DNA from: Mytilus edulis
Taxonomy: Eukaryota; Mollusca; Bivalvia; Mytilida; Mytilidae
Length of the DNA stretch: 64,000 nt
Reading direction: 5' to 3'
Assembly (NCBI RefSeq): GCF_963676685.1
Contig: NC_092353.1
Location: forward strand, 7,654,207 to 7,718,206
Of this stretch, positions 11,841-23,170 are shown piece after piece; the stretch's first letter is position 1; each line of letters begins with the position of its first letter. The notes beneath the pieces were generated by a model. It was not told where the DNA came from. It was given only the letters and a program-made list of their open reading frames with translations, and did not search any database. Made by a program: the position numbers and the translations under genes.

Positions 11841-12204
11841 ACCAATTTAACATTTTTTTTTAAGAAATGTGTTTTGTCAGTTGTGAATATAATATATCAA
11901 GCTAAATTAATATAAATCTGGGACCAACATATAGGTATTACATGTAGTACTTGCATATATTTACAGGCACTGAAAGTATTTAAAGAATTCTTAATTAACT
12001 TGCTTTGATTAATGCATTTCTAAATCATTGATTGGCTTTGACTGGTTGGTTCGTTATTGCGAAACGCTTGATTTAAATTTTTGTCTCGTCAATTCCTTGA
12101 GATTATTGTGATTTGAAGTCATTATTTTTTATCTGTGTCGTTCATCGTTAACTTTTTTCGACGAAATTATTTTAGGTGTGATATGAAGCATTTTCGTCTT
12201 ATAT

Positions 12205-12286
12205 CATCTTCGCTAGCCAAGGGTTACGATCCCTCCCGCTCTCTTCACGAGCGGGAGTGGATCGTAACCCTTGGCTAGCGAAGATG
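12205..12286. repeat. Fold-back hairpin, arms about 37 bp
   Basis: The left arm (12205-12241) starts 'catcttcgctagccaagg' and the right arm (12249-12286) is its reverse complement except for one extra T. The loop is 7 bases (12242-12248). The near-perfect pairing and lack of coding content suggest a very short fold-back element or the joined ends of a deleted inverted-repeat transposon. Confidence 0.9.
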
Positions 12287-12394
12287 GTCTTATATCTACT
12301 GGCGAAATTTGTCTTCTATAATACAGAACATAAAAACTAGCAACTGTCATTTTCAATATAATGGAAATTGCTACGTCTGTTGCACAAGTGAGAG

Positions 12395-12600
12395 GTTTAG
12401 CGCTATACAACCAGGTTCAATCCACCATTTTCTACATCTGAAAATGCCTGTACCAAGTCAGGAATATGATAGTTGTTGTCCATTCGTTTGATGTATTTTA
12501 TCATTTGATTTTGCGTTTGATTAGGGACTTTCCGTTTTGAATTTTCCCCGGAGTTCAGTACTTTTGTGGTTTTACTTTTTTATAACATGTAGCATTATTG
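12395..12600 (+). repeat. Dispersed repeat, family C
   Basis: The run 'gcgctatacaaccaggttca', 'aaaatgcctgtaccaagtca' and 'gttgtccattcgtttgatg' marks a repeat also found at 21460-21690, 49620-49900, 52430-52870 and 58890-59045, all of which read on the other strand. It has no coding role. It is probably the tail of a retroelement. Confidence 0.7.
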
Positions 12601-14099
12601 TTTAAACCAATGATTATATTAGACGTATAAATATCACTGAGTAAACGCTGACGAAATATATTTTTATTTAGATTCGGTACATTTACAAACAAATTAAAAA
12701 CAACGTTTTTGTCGAATATTAAAATTATAAATCATATACAGCAATACATGAACAAAGAATGCAATATACATGCAAATACACAATAATAGATCGGCACAAC
12801 TTTAGATAACATTACAAGATGTAAATTCAATAATATTGGAAGTCAATACTAAATTAAAGTAAAACTATCTATACATTGTACGTTTGTTTTGAAATACTTA
12901 AAATTAAACAAGCATAATTTGTCTGGCTATTACATAGAAAATCAGACAGCACACAGCTTAATTAACAGACAAGTTGCTTTCTTTAAAAAAAAAGAAAAGC
13001 AATACATGAACCTAAGACCGCTGACTGCCGGGTCTCCAAAAGATTGTTGCTGAATTTGTGTTTGCTTTTGAATTGAAATAATTGACTGTGAATATACGAA
13101 GCCAGTTGAAAGTATATATTTACAGCTTCTATTTGAATAGTTATTTTAAAGCTCGACTATTTTATTTATTACTTGGGAATGTACATAATTTTTCCGATTA
13201 TAACCCTTTGGCAAATCCTAATTTCTACTAACCGGATGATTTATGCAAATTGCACAAACCTATTCAGTTTGCTTTATAATGTGGAATTCTGGATGCATTT
13301 ATTTTATCTATCATATTTTTATATTTTGTTTCCTACATGAATGCCTTTAGTTTATATTCTCAACTCTTATTTGAAGCTGTCTTTACTCATGGTAGATGTT
13401 CTATGTGGTGAAACCTGTGGCATGCAATTGATTGGGACCTCTTTTGAAGAGACTCATTTTGGTCTCATAAAACATCTCAAATTCTAAGGATTTCCTGATT
13501 TTACTTAAATCAATTCAAACATTCTACAGGGAAACTTAGTTTTCTTAGAATTTCTTAATTCAGAAGTTTATGAACACCTGTACACACTTTCAAAATAACC
13601 AATTTATATAAAAAGGTATGTAGATATAAAAAGATACCAGAATTAAAATGATGTACGCCAGACACGAGTTCAGTAGATACAAAAAAAGCACCAATGACGC
13701 TCGAATGAAAAAGTTAAAAAGCTAAATACATTACAAAGTTAAGGAATCTATTCCTTGGGAAGACAATCCTTAGCTTTTCGAAAAGGTCAAAGTTTATAAT
13801 AGGACAGTACTCAAAAAAGAGAAACAACTCGAGGTCAGAATACCGTTAGAAATGATGACCGTGCTTGAAAGTCATATGTGAAGCTCTTTCTTCCGTGTCC
13901 TGAATTTAGATAACAAAAACGAAAATAAGCTTTCACGTATTGCATGCAAGTAGTATCTTAGCGCACGAAATAGTAAATGATAAATGCGCATGCGTCAGTG
14001 AAAATGGCAGGAAAATTTGAATTGTGAAATTTTTTATTGTTATATGGGATTTATTGCAAACTAAAGACTGTAAACCTGAATAAAATGTGTTTGTTAGTG
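12601..14099. other. No recognisable gene; may include the LINE 5' end
   Basis: AT-rich spacer. The last hundred or so bases before 14100 could be the 5' untranslated region of the LINE that follows, but I see no boundary mark such as a target duplication. Confidence 0.5.
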
Positions 14100-14115
14100 A
14101 TAAAACTACTCTGGG

Positions 14116-15902
14116 ATGCCTAGAGGAAAGCCTAGAGGAGGAAACTATTCTGGGAATCCTAGAGGAGGAAAGAGGAAACGTCCACAACGAAATTCTAAAA
14201 AATCTGTGAATGATTCTTCGTCATCAGACCAGACGAGTTTCCTCGATAAAAGAAAATGTACGAAGGTAAATAACAATACACAGTCTTATTTGTGTTCAAA
14301 TGAAAACAACTCAAGTAGTAGTTTCAATCAAAACTTTCCGATGAATAATTCCAATCAACAATACACCGGCCCAATGGCTAGTTCACCGATAGGATACCAA
14401 CCTTTCCAAACATATCAACAGTACCCTCCACCACCTTTAGCTAACGTAACGCCCCCGCCCAATACAGGGGATAGAACGTACACTTCAAGAAATGTGTCAA
14501 AGGATGGCCAATATAGAAACAAAATTAACAACACTTGACAAAATAGAGTCCCGATTAAACAAAATGGAAACAAAATGTGGTTCTATGGATAACGAAATTA
14601 TAGACTGTAAAAAGCGCATTAGCACATTAGAACAAAGTGCACAATTTCTGTCAAATGCACACGACGATCTAAAAGGTTTGAAATTAAAAGTAGACACTAT
14701 TAACTCTGGTGTAGAATTGACGAAAAATGAAAACAAAGAGGTTCGTGATAAACTAGTGGATATTGAATCCCAAAATCTAAAGCAAAATTTAGTATTCTTT
14801 GAACTTGAGGAAGCTAGTGAAAACAATGAAGGAGCTAAGGGGGTGCAACGGGAGAAAAGGGGGGTGCAACGGGATCAACATATAATGAAAACTGTGTAAA
14901 CAAAATTTTGGAATTCTGTGAAAACCAACTGAAAATAGAAAACGCAAAAGACAAGATAACCTTGGAAAAAGCGTATCGCTTAGGAAAAAGGAAAGATGGA
15001 GCAGCCAAACCAAGACCAATTGTGGTGAAATTTAGAAAATTCGAGGATCGTGAAATGATCCGCAGTGTCTCAAACCGTTTAAAAAACACCAATTATGGTA
15101 TAAGCCCACAGTATCCCAAAGAGGTTCTAGAAAGACGGAAAAAACTGGTACCCATCATGCTCAATGGCCAATATAGAAACAAAATTAACAACACTTGACA
15201 AAATAGAGTCCCGATTAAACAAAATGGAAACAAAATGTGGTTCTATGGATAACGAAATTATAGACTGTAAAAAGCGCATTAGCACATTAGAACAAAGTGC
15301 ACAATTTCTGTCAAATGCACACGACGATCTAAAAGGTTTGAAATTAAAAGTAGACACTATTAACTCTGGTGTAGAATTGACGAAAAATGAAAACAAAGAG
15401 GTTCGTGATAAACTAGTGGATATTGAATCCCAAAATCTAAAGCAAAATTTAGTATTCTTTGAACTTGAGGAAGCTAGTGAAAACAATGAAGGAGCTAAGG
15501 GGGGTGCAACGGGAGAAAAGGGGGGTGCAACGGGATCAACATATAATGAAAACTGTGTAAACAAAATTTTGGAATTCTGTGAAAACCAACTGAAAATAGA
15601 AAACGCAAAAGACAAGATAACCTTGGAAAAAGCGTATCGCTTAGGAAAAAGGAAAGATGGAGCAGCCAAACCAAGACCAATTGTGGTGAAATTTAGAAAA
15701 TTCGAGGATCGTGAAATGATCCGCAGTGTCTCAAACCGTTTAAAAAACACCAATTATGGTATAAGCCCACAGTATCCCAAAGAGGTTCTAGAAAGACGGA
15801 AAAAACTGGTACCCATCATGCTCAAAGAAAGGAAAAAAAAACAAAAAAGCTTATATTGCTGGAGACAAATTGTATGTTAATGGTGAGCTATGGAAGGAAT
15901 AG
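14116..15902 (+). pseudogene. LINE ORF1 (RNA-binding protein), duplicated and frame-broken
   Basis: ORF1 proteins coat the LINE RNA. The first section (14116-14503) is basic, then Ser/Asn/Gln-rich and Pro-rich (start MPRGKPRGGNYSGNPRGG; later YPPPPLANVTPPP). After a one-base frame change at 14502-14503 comes a coiled coil (MANIETKLTTLDKIESRLNK onward), an RRM-like segment (NLKQNLVFFELEE) and the L1-type C-terminal domain (ITLEKAYRLGKRKDG, KPRPIVVKFRKFEDREM). This coiled-coil-to-C-terminal part is present twice, at 14504-15163 and 15164-15824. The first copy is shifted by a G run that is 5 long (14839-14843) rather than 6 as in the second (15499-15504). After an A run at 15833-15841 the tail KAYIAGDKLYVNGELWKE lies in the next frame and ends at TAG 15900-15902. 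Confidence 0.85.
14504..15824 (+). repeat. 660-bp tandem duplication inside LINE ORF1
   Basis: Segment 14504-15163 (660 bp) is repeated at 15164-15824 (661 bp). By eye the only difference is one G in the run after 'ggagcta'. The joint reads 'cccatcatgctca' followed at once by 'atggccaatatag'. Such identity means either a very recent event or an assembly fault. Confidence 0.92.
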
Positions 15903-18900
15903 GAGGTAGCGGAGAATGATTGTGCTAAAAATAGTGGTTCCTTGAAAATTTGCTCTTGGAACATATCAAAAGGGTTGATCCGGAAATTGTCAGATAGAAA
16001 TTTCTTGAATTTAGTAAATAAATATGATATATTGTGTCTAAATGAATGCTGGCTTAAATGTCCCGATGAATTTGAAATGAAAGGCTACGAAAAAGAATTT
16101 GTGTATAGAGAAAAATGTAAAGGAGGAGGTGTAGTTATTTTTTATAAGAAATGGTTAACTCCCTATACTACTTTATTGAATTGTTGTGCAGATAGTATGA
16201 TCTGGTTAAAAATTGACAAAAATGTATGTTTAAATGGTTTAGATTTGTATATTTGTGCTATTTATATGCCGCCTGATAAAAATGTATTTTACCGTAAATA
16301 TGATATAGATGTTTTCGATATACTGCAAGAAAATATTGAACATTATAGTACATTAGGAACTGTGGCTGTGATAGGCGACTTGAATGGACGAGTAGGTCTA
16401 AAAGCGGACAATATAGTTAATGATACATTGGATAAAGAACTGATTAACAGTATTTCTTTTATTGACTATGTAAATGATAGTTATATTTGTAATAGAAAAT
16501 CTGAAGACATTAAACCTCCAAATAGTTTTGGTCAGCGTATATTGCAGTTATGCCAGTCGTCCGGTCTACGTATATGTAACGGCAGATTTGGAACAGATAG
16601 TGGGAAATTAACATTTAATAATAAAAACGGTAGTAGCGTTATTGATTTTTTATTGTTTACACAAAGTGAAATGTTTAAATGTTTAAAATCTTTTTATGTT
16701 GAACCATTTAATATGTATTCATGTCATGCTCCAATAGTAGTTGAATTGTACCTTAAGGGTAATAATCAGTCTTACGGTCAATGTCATTGTAATAAAACTA
16801 AGTTCAATATATTTAACTGGAATGAAGGGTCAGAAGATGATATCAGAAGTAAATTGATACTCAACACACAAAAGTTTGATGATCTACTGGTAAATTTTGA
16901 CGAAAACAGCGATATAGATACGTGTGTAGAAAGACTTTATAATCTTTTAACTGATATATATGAACAGTATACGAAATCTGAAGTAACATACAAAGAACAG
17001 TGTGAATTTTGTGAAAATGGCGATAAAGTTCATAAATCTAATGCGGACAAGCCTTGGTTTACCGATGAATGCAAAACATTATACATACAATATCAAAATG
17101 CATTAGACAGTTTTAACAAATACCGCTCGGATGAAAACAGAATTAACTTTAACCTTTCAAAGCAAAAGTATAAGTGCTGCGAAACAAGACTTAAAAGACA
17201 TTATAAGAACCAACGAGGAAATATGCTGTCGTCACTAAGGAAGAAAAATCCGAAACGTTTCTATAAGAATTTTAAAAAACGTAAAAAGCGCGTTAAAAAT
17301 AACATTTCATTGGACCAATTCGAGGAACATTTTAAAAAACTTATGTCTAAACCGCCCGAAGTGAATGTTGGAACGAGTGATACTCCGGAAACAGTTTTTG
17401 AGGAACTTGATCTTCCGTTTACAGAAAAAGAACTGGATTCGTGCATCAAAAAAACTAAAAAGAGACAAGTCGACTGGTTATGATGATATAATGAATGAGT
17501 ATATACTGTTTGGTAAAACTTTATTGAAACCTGTACTTTGCAAACTGTTCAACAATATTTTATGTTCTGGAAATTTTCCTGAAATATGGGTGAAATGTAT
17601 TTTAATTCCAATTTTTAAGAAAGGAAATCCTGACGATCCTGGAAACTACAGAGGTATTTCGTTGGTGTCACATTTAGGAAAACTATTTACGTCGTTGATT
17701 AATTCAAGACTTATAACATGGTGCAAGATTAACAACACTCTGACAGATGCACAATTTGGATTCCGTCCTGGATACGGCACTTCTGATGCCATCTTCTGTC
17801 TTCATTCCCTGATTTCTAAGTCATTAAGAAAAGGTAAACGCTTATATTGCTGTTTTATCGATTATATTAAAGCGTTTGACAGTGTTTTTCATGTAAAATT
17901 GTGGTTGAGATTAGTTAGATGTGGCGTTACTGGTAAACTTCTTACTGTAATTAAGTCTATGTATTCTAAATTGAAAACTAGTATAAAGTGTAATGGAAAA
18001 ATTTCAGATTTTTTTAATTGTAATACTGGCTTGATGCAAGGGGAATCTTTATCCCCTTTATTATACTCGTTGTATGTCAATGATATGGAAGTAGAGCTAA
18101 TCAGTAATGGCTGTCAGTCATATGAATTGAAATCCTTAAATTTATTTTTACTTATGTATGCAGACGACACTGTTTTATTTAGTGAGAACATAGATGATCT
18201 GCAAAATATGATAAATACTGTAAACTCTTCTGCAGAGGAATATGGTTTATATATTAATATGTCTAAAACTAAAGTGGTCGTGTTTAGAAATAGAGGTAGT
18301 GTAAAAAGTCAAGAAAAATGGTTTTTGAATAACAACCAAATAGATATATGTGATAGTTTTGTATATTTGGGTATTCTTTTTAATTATAATGGCAGTTTTT
18401 TACATACACAAAAAATGTTAGCCAATCAAGGAAGAAAAGCTGTTTTTGCTTTATGTAGTAAAATTGTAGATGAATATTATAACTGTGAAACGTTACTGTC
18501 CTTATTTGATACTTATGTATCTAGTATACTTAATTATAGCTGTGTAGTGTGGGGTAATCATAAAGCTGATGATATAGAGAAAGTACATTTATATTTTTTA
18601 AAACGAATTCTAAAGGTTAGAAAAACTGCTGTAAATAACATGGTTTACTGTGAATTGGGACGTTATCCAATGTATTATGAAAGACAAAGAAGACTGATTC
18701 AGTTTTGGTTTAAATTATTAAATACTGATAACTGTATACTTAAAGCATGTTATGAAGATATGTTGGAGAGTTCATTTAAAAAACCCAATGACAAATCGAA
18801 TTGGGCATGTTCAGTCAAAGATATTTTATGTAGATATGGTTTTCATGATGTATGGCTAAAACAAAGCGTAAATAATGTTGATATATTCATACATGAGTTA

Positions 18901-19344
18901 AAACAAAGAATGAAAGATACCTTTATTGCTGATGCTAATGCTTTTTTTAATAATTCATCAAAATGTATACTTTATAGATATATATATGACACAGATATAC
19001 TGCAATTTTATTTAGATAGACCTGTTAATCAAATATATAAACCTTTTATATGTAAATATCGTATATCCGCCCATAGCCTCAACATAGAAACAGGCAGATA
19101 TTACAATGTAGATAGAGAAAATAGATTATGTACTATGTGCAATAACAATATTGTAGAAGATGAATACCATGTTGTTCTAGAATGTAATAGATATAGTGAT
19201 GTAAGAAAACTATACATTAAGAAATATTATTGGCAATATCCATCCACTTTTAAACTTATACAGTTGTTATCAGTTCACAATGTGAAAGAACTTAATAATT
19301 TAGGTAAATTTTTGTTTAATATTGAAAAAATTCGTAATATGTAG
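15903..19344 (+). CDS. LINE ORF2: endonuclease plus reverse transcriptase (one frameshift)
   Basis: ORF2 nicks target DNA and reverse-transcribes the LINE RNA. The endonuclease begins KICSWNISKGL at 15945 and includes DILCLNECWL, AVIGDLNGRVG and, near its end, CHAPIVVEL, as expected of the EEP (exonuclease-endonuclease-phosphatase) fold. A one-base change in the A runs at 17448-17461 moves the frame. Reverse transcriptase follows: IPIFKKGNPDDPGNYRGISL, QFGFRPGYGTSDA, FIDYIKAFDSV (first catalytic Asp), MQGESLSPLLYSLYVNDME and MYADDTVLF (catalytic YADD). The C-terminus has a Cys-rich knuckle, CTMCNN...EYHVVLEC, usual in these proteins. No ATG opens the frame before the endonuclease; the first in-frame stop upstream is the ORF1 stop at 15900. 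All visible catalytic residues are intact. Confidence 0.88.
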
Positions 19345-19477
19345 TTGTATTAATTATTTATCATATGAATTTATTTTCATTCTCCGCCATACATGTATTG
19401 TGTATAATTATTGTATTTATATTTCACTGATACAAAATATTGTAAAATTGTATATTCTATAAGCTGTATTGCTTCTG

Positions 19478-19502
19478 AATAAAGTATTTATTATTTATTA
19501 TT
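19478..19502 (+). terminator. LINE polyadenylation signal and TATT tail
   Basis: AATAAA at 19478-19483 is followed directly by 'gtatttattatttattatta', a short-unit tail in place of poly(A). This marks the 3' end of the LINE. Confidence 0.75.
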
Positions 19503-20390
19503 AGTAAATAGAAAGCATCTCACTGATACTAAGGAAAAGAATACGCATTTGCATCATCACATATCTTAATCTAATAGTTACATTCGAATGTCAAACGGCC
19601 TACATTAAATGTTTTGACTCCGGATTTATTGACATTTTATCCGGAATTTTTTAGAACGCAAACCGATAGTGTGCTTTTGAAATGTGATCAATAATGTGAA
19701 TGAATCAAGAGGTGTAGGATAGTTGGTCAACACAATGAATACAATTTTCAAAATCGTACCATATAGTACAAATATGTAGATGCTATACGGTAAAACTATT
19801 AAAACAAACAAACAAAAATTTAATTAAAATTTTATAAAAAACTAACGTTCCTGTTAGTATTTTTTTTTTAAATTCTTTTGAATATATATAATATCAATAA
19901 ACACGAACGTCAAGTATTTACGGATGGACAGTTTATTTATCGAATGAATCTACTTTTAAATTCTAACATTCCACTATGTGAATATATTACTATACAAAAT
20001 ATAAGCAAAGACTTCTAAATCCATACTAAAACGGTACAAAATAATCAACATTATGGTTGTAATTAAATTTTGTTGTGATTATTGTAAATTATTTTTACGG
20101 TTGTTGTGAGTTGCAAGGATTTAAAATCATGCTTTATGAATTGAAAACACACAAGTATTTTTATTCACGACCGTTTAAAATTTAAATATTTTCTAAATGT
20201 ATCGTACTTTCCGTGTTATGGATATATTACAATACAAAAAATAAATAATAATTACTCTTAAAACCTAAATACTAAAATGGTATGAAATAATTAACGTAGA
20301 AATATAATGATTATTGTTTATAAACATTTTTTTTTAGGATGCAAAATTTTATTTAGATTTAATTTTTATGTTTTCTTTACAAACGAATAT
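19503..20390. other. No recognisable gene
   Basis: AT-rich spacer between the LINE and a small inverted-repeat element. Two related passages ('tatattac.atacaaaa.ata' near 19984 and 20224) suggest an old duplication, but too worn to define. Confidence 0.5.
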
Positions 20391-20501
20391 CAGGGGCGGA
20401 TCCAGTCATTTTAAAAAGGGGGGGGGGTCCCAACCCAGGACAAAAAAGGGGGGTCCAACTTTATGTCCCATTCAAATCCCCCCCCCCCCCCTGGATCCGC
20501 C
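20391..20501. mobile_element. Short GGATCC-ended inverted-repeat element (MITE), copy 1
   Basis: It starts CAGGGGCGGATCCAG and ends CTGGATCCGCC, with a G run just inside the left end and a C run just inside the right end, so the 111-bp unit can fold on itself. The same structure is at 27076-27259. The right end looks worn. GAATAT occurs just left of the element and again three bases right of it, a possible target duplication. Confidence 0.85.
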
Positions 20502-21459
20502 AAAGAATATTTAAAAATACCAAAACAGAGTAGCTTGTAATATAAAATACTTATTTCTTAATTGCAACTCTGAAAATATTCTGATTTCAATCATTGTTAG
20601 TTTCTTCAGAAACAGAAATACAGTATATATTTTGTATATATGTCTTTGATTCCGATTGAATTAAATACCTTTTGATAAGAATATTATTATCTTTCTGTTC
20701 TCCGATCTTATATTAATATTTTAACCAGAATCGTTTCTCCCGTAAGTCTATGATGAAATACACACTCGGTATCCCGTGGTTAAATCTTCAAACATAATTA
20801 GTTCACATGTTATCGAGACAACATACATTACCACGTTATAATTGACCCAGATACACACAGTGTACAGTGGTCGTTTTAAAACAAATATAATTGCGTCGTC
20901 AAGGGCCATCAAGGGACCATATCAAAGACGTAGATAACAACCTGTTAAGACCTGTATAAAAGACCAAAAACTTTCGAGATGTTCCGAGAATTTTATTCTG
21001 ACTTCCGGCCGAGAGATATCGAGTGTAGACACATCCAGAACTCGCCAATATATAAGCATGAACCCCTTAAGGGGTTCATGCAAAAACACATGCAGACAGA
21101 GGTAAGCATATCAAATATAGTATGATTAATTTTATCAAAGTTGCATGTGCGCCTCACGAGAGTATGATGCAAACGCCCGTGTGTAGCGACTGTGGGTGAC
21201 CAGTCCTGCTAACAAAATGCAATCAAACAATTTAAATTGATTTGCAAGCTAGTTAGTTTGGAAACGTACACATTTCGGAACATGTATTTAATTAGATAAA
21301 CTGCAAGCAGAGCAAAGCAATGCAACAGCAGTTAGAACCAATACAGAAGTTTACAAGAGTTCTAAATATGTGACGATGTTTCAGTCATAAAGGGGTATGA
21401 GATGCAGTGTTCATACAGAAATACTTGCTATATATGTGATGGTTCGAACATATTAAACG
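20502..21459. other. No recognisable gene; one perfect palindrome
   Basis: AT-rich spacer that becomes somewhat less AT-rich between 20860 and 21230. Only the palindrome at 21056-21081 stands out. Confidence 0.5.
21056..21081. repeat. Perfect 26-bp palindrome
   Basis: The half GCATGAACCCCTT is followed at once by its exact reverse complement, with no spacer. It lies just after 'tatata' in a locally GC-richer patch. It could be a binding site for a dimeric factor or the remnant of an inverted-repeat element; nothing nearby decides. Confidence 0.9.
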
Positions 21460-21690
21460 AACGGAAAAAAACTGTCATATTCCTGAATTGGTACAGGCAT
21501 TTTCTTATGTCGAAAATGGTGGGTTTTATAGCTAGCTAAACATATCTCTTGTATGACATTCGCATCAATTTCCATTAAATTGACAACGGTGCGTGAACAA
21601 AACAAACAGACACAATAGATAAAAATGTAAAAAATAGGAGTACAGCGGTCAGCATTGTGTTATCATCGTAAGCACTATAAAAACAAACAA
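21460..21690 (-). repeat. Dispersed repeat, family C
   Basis: 'aactgtcatattcctgaatt', 'ggtacaggcattttctta' and 'aaaatggtgggttttatagc' match, in complement, the family C copy at 12395 and, in the same direction, those at 49620 and 58890. Confidence 0.65.
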
Positions 21691-22383
21691 ATGTAACAAA
21701 GATGCACAAAAAGACATACGTCAAAATTAACAACCTCATTTTGCTTTTTTATTATACGATTTTATTTATATAAAACTATGTAAAATCCACCCATAAAGGA
21801 TTGAAAGAAAAGAACATTCTGAAGTTAATTTTGCAAACAGAAAGGATTTCATTATTCAAAATTGTATAAGACCTTTGGAACCTTGCACCGATGCATCACA
21901 CTTGTTGATTTGGAGATTTGCATTCTCAGGAAGACATTTAGGGGATGAAATGAATCGTCATAGACGCACCTATGCACCCTTTTTTTCACCATATTTTAGA
22001 ATGTATATCAGTGCAAAAATATCAAGCCAAAGTCAAAAGTTGAAATACAAAATTGAAGGTATGTAAAATTGTTATTTTGTGTCGTCTGGTAAGATAAAAA
22101 AAAAATATATATAATCTTGGAAACACTCAGATGTTGTGGATCATTTCTATACAAGTTCCTTTTATATACATCGAATTGGTATTCTACATGTACATCAAAT
22201 TCAAGTAACTTCACAGTTTCTTTATATGACCAAATATTTTGCTGATTTTTGTTTTGTCTATAATAACCGACAACTAGAAAACCATAACATTTCATGGGAT
22301 TTCCCTCAATCTTATTTAATTCAACCATTCAATCAGCAATAAGGAAAACAGAAAAGAAGTAGTCAGTATCCTTTTTTTTCTCG

Positions 22384-22800
22384 TTTGGAGGACCTGTTTT
22401 TCAACAAACTATCGACATTCCCATGGGAACCAACTGTGGTCCTCTTCTTGCAGACTTTTTCCTTTATGCTTATGGGGCTGAATTCATACATAAAAATCTT
22501 AGTAAGAAAGAAAAGAAGTTAGCAATATCCTTTAACTTTACTTTCTGCAATACAGATGATGTTCTACCTAAATAATTCAAAATTTGATGACTACGTTAAA
22601 CGCATCTTTGAATTCCCATCCAACTTCAGATAAAGGACACAACAGATGCAACAATAAGTCAGCCTCACAATTAGAAATTGGCAATTAGGGTCGGTTGAAA
22701 ACAACCTTTTACGACACAACAGATAATCAGCTTTCTAATTGTGAACTTTCCATTTCTATGTAGCAACATTCCAGCAGCACCTGCATACGGGTATACAATT
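22384..22800 (+). pseudogene. Broken family A reverse transcriptase
   Basis: Read on the plus strand the pieces are QQTIDIPMGTNCGPLLADFF, then KKLAISFNFTF, then a worn catalytic box (NTDDVL where the family has YIDDVL), then KFDDYVKRI, and finally LIVNFPF and SNIPAAPAY. Stops and frame changes separate the pieces and a section between 22640 and 22720 is rearranged. The IPMGTNC motif is intact here, unlike the family B copy at 7 kb. The flanks before 22384 hold no recognisable part of the element. Confidence 0.7.
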
Positions 22801-22849
22801 TGTTTAACCTGGTATTATTATATATCCAGATACTAGTTTACTAACTGTA

Positions 22850-23170
22850 AGTAATATGGTTTGCTCTTATCCCTTCAATTCCATCAAGGTTAGTAAAACC
22901 CATATGGGGTGAAGCCGAATTCCTTATGTATTTGAGTAACCCTCTATCCTCATAGCGGGGTCACACAGTAGTAAACCGTATTTAAGATTTTATCGGCACA
23001 CGCGACTTTGCTCGCCAAGTTTTGTAAATAAAATAAACAATGCAATACAACATTAATACATTGCGTCATCATTATTAGAAGACATAGAGTCATGAAAACC
23101 ATATGAAAGCTACTGACCCCATATAAAGTCTGGCATAGGGGTCACCAAGTATCAAGGAGCACAACGTGAG
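22850..23170 (+). repeat. Dispersed repeat, family E, intact copy
   Basis: It contains 'ccatcaaggttagtaaaacc', 'gagtaaccctctatcctcat', 'acaatgcaatacaaca' and 'ataggggtcaccaagtatca'. The same order of words occurs at 26195-26414 and continues at 27985-28060, where a TTAA element has split the repeat. The start of the tail includes 'ctactgacccc', which also opens the other copy. Confidence 0.6.

Larger units (their letters stand above)
14100..19502 (+). mobile_element. Nearly complete LINE retrotransposon
   Basis: The element has an L1-type ORF1 (14116-15902), an ORF2 with an N-terminal endonuclease and a reverse transcriptase (15903-19344), a 3' untranslated region with AATAAA at 19478-19483, and a tail of 'tatt' repeats to about 19500. 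No RNase H domain was seen. ORF1 contains a 660-bp tandem duplication. Five places break or fail to open the frame, each in a short run of one base. The low divergence of the tandem copies and the long open stretches point to a young element. The clade is uncertain; the layout resembles I/Nimb-group or CR1-like LINEs that use an L1-type ORF1. Confidence 0.9.

Noticed and set aside
14497..15753. Several long minus-strand frames of 61-208 residues opposite LINE ORF1
   Set aside because: They are Ser/Phe-rich mirror frames of the Lys/Glu-rich coiled coil on the plus strand and occur twice because of the duplication.
20970..20995. Heat-shock element near 'tttcgagatgttccgagaat'
   Set aside because: The spacing of the TTC and GAA words departs from the regular five-base pattern and no gene follows.
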